A stretch of 64,000 nt of DNA from Nematopogon swammerdamellus (taxonomy: Eukaryota > Arthropoda > Insecta > Lepidoptera > Adelidae): positions 23,049,596-23,113,595 of the forward strand of contig OX336343.1 in assembly GCA_946902875.1 (NCBI GenBank). Reading direction: 5' to 3'. Positions within the stretch are counted from its first letter, which is position 1. The number at the start of each line of letters is the position of its first letter. A program made the translations under genes and the position numbers. The notes beneath the pieces were generated by a model that saw nothing but the letters and a program-made list of their open reading frames with translations, was not told where the DNA came from and searched no databases. Positions 63,163-64,000 of this stretch are shown here, piece by piece.

Positions 63163-63472
63163 GTACCGTGCGTGTGGGCCGGTCGGTATTAATAAGAATA
63201 GCCCCACTGCATCTCTCCCCGTGCATGTCATAAAAGGCGGCTAAGGGATAAGGACGCGATGCCGTGCTAAAGGGCGACAGGCTAGCCACCTGTCACATTG
63301 TCACGGTCCTTCCACCGAGTCATGCAGGAGGTGGGTCTTCATGCCTTACTTGCTGCTTGATGTAGTTAGGTATTTGTAGCACAACACCGATTACTCTGCT
63401 TACCCCGATTGTCGGGATGATTGTCGGGATATAGCGTGTGATATGTATGATGTGATGTATGTATGTATGTAC
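63163..63472 (+). mobile_element. HPX element, left hairpin arm deleted
   Basis: TACCGTGCGTGTGGGCCGGT to GATGTATGTATGTATGTA. The right arm GCACAACACCGATTACTCTG is present; GATTGTCGGGAT is duplicated. Confidence 0.85.
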
Positions 63473-64000
63473 CTAGGTACAGACTTTATTCTTATTTTAT
63501 TTTAGTGATAGGTACATAAGTACCTACTTGTATTTTTTATCTATATTATTTGAGTAAATACTTAAATAAAATAAAGGAATGAACAACTTATAAATAAAAT
63601 AATACATATTTAAATACCTTTCCACTAAATTCAATGAAAGGAATCGTTAATTTAACATATAACCAACTTTGAGATTTTCTAAACTATCGCAAAAGTTGAT
63701 CAAGATCAATCGAGTGTTTGGGTGAGCGTATACGTCAAAATGACTCGAAGTTCGAGCTCACATTTCGTACGACGGTACCAATAACTGTCAAAATGTGGTA
63801 GATCGACGTTCGAGTTCGAGTAGACCACGTGACCGTTTCGTGCGCTCACTCACTTGTACATTTGACAGTTACGACGGTACCAATTATGCTTACTCGTTCA
63901 TTTTGCTCGAACTCGTCGATCGAGTAAAATTACCACGGTCGGGCTGCTGGTGTCCGCTTGGTTGCGCAACCAATTTGGTGGCGGCAACCGAATCACCCGC
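63473..64000. other. AT-rich DNA then CGAGTTCGAG-rich region
   Basis: 63700-63960 contains several TTCGAG, GATCGA and ACGGTACCAAT sites in both orientations (63773 and 63873 share GACGGTACCAAT). No coding frame. Confidence 0.4.

Overview
The window looks like a moth or butterfly (Lepidoptera) nuclear chromosome. The basis is an insect-type Unc-4 homeodomain protein encoded in exons split by long introns, AT-rich intergenic DNA, and dense interspersed repeats of kinds common in lepidopteran genomes (microsatellite-bearing elements, LINE 3' ends of jockey/RTE-like types, tRNA-derived SINEs). The order assignment is an inference. No bacterial, organellar or viral genes were seen.

Only one host gene can be supported: the homeobox gene unc-4, plus strand, with three visible coding exons at 16671-16843, 38623-38762 and 40065-40593. 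They splice in frame to 279 residues: an acidic linker, a complete homeodomain with Gln50, an insect Unc-4-specific basic block, and an Engrailed-homology-like C-terminus. The start codon and first exon(s) are not visible. Intron 1 (16844-38622, 21.8 kb) and intron 2 (38763-40064, 1.3 kb) are packed with repeats. Intron 1 begins with an unusual array (16745-17718): the 3' half of the homeobox exon plus its splice donor has been copied in tandem every 131 bp, giving one real and seven decayed copies that alternate between two types.

The rest is mainly mobile DNA. Names used below. 5S-SINE: about 390 bp, with a tRNA-like A box, a stretch closely resembling the 5S rRNA internal promoter, a tRNA-like B box, a core and an A-rich tail. 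Leu-SINE: a tRNA-like head of Leu/Ser type joined to a related core but a different tail. HPX: about 340 bp, GTACCGTGTGGGGCCGG end, perfect 14-bp hairpin, GTATGTATGT tail. TETRA: 300-400 bp, carrying a GACGG/GACAG tract. Several LINE 3' ends and foldback DNA elements with long terminal inverted repeats (TIRs) are also present. Nesting is common (for example LINE in HPX in TETRA at 21.7-22.8 kb), as are composite elements in which the HPX head is joined to the 5S-SINE body at the same junction at several loci.

Layout: 0.9-15.9 kb, mobile elements including a GC-rich retroelement with a 15-bp target duplication (4.6-5.56 kb); 16.1-17.7 kb, putative regulatory DNA, homeobox exon and exon array; 17.7-38.6 kb, intron 1 with repeats, a 600-bp hexanucleotide microsatellite and a few non-repetitive islands; 38.6-40.6 kb, the two 3' exons separated by repeats; 40.6-64 kb, downstream repeats including a 1.15-kb palindrome (43.7-44.9 kb), a 1.9-kb palindrome with higher-order tandem repeats (50.26-52.15 kb) and a SINE/LINE cluster (52.7-61 kb). 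All element boundaries were read by eye and may be off by several bases.
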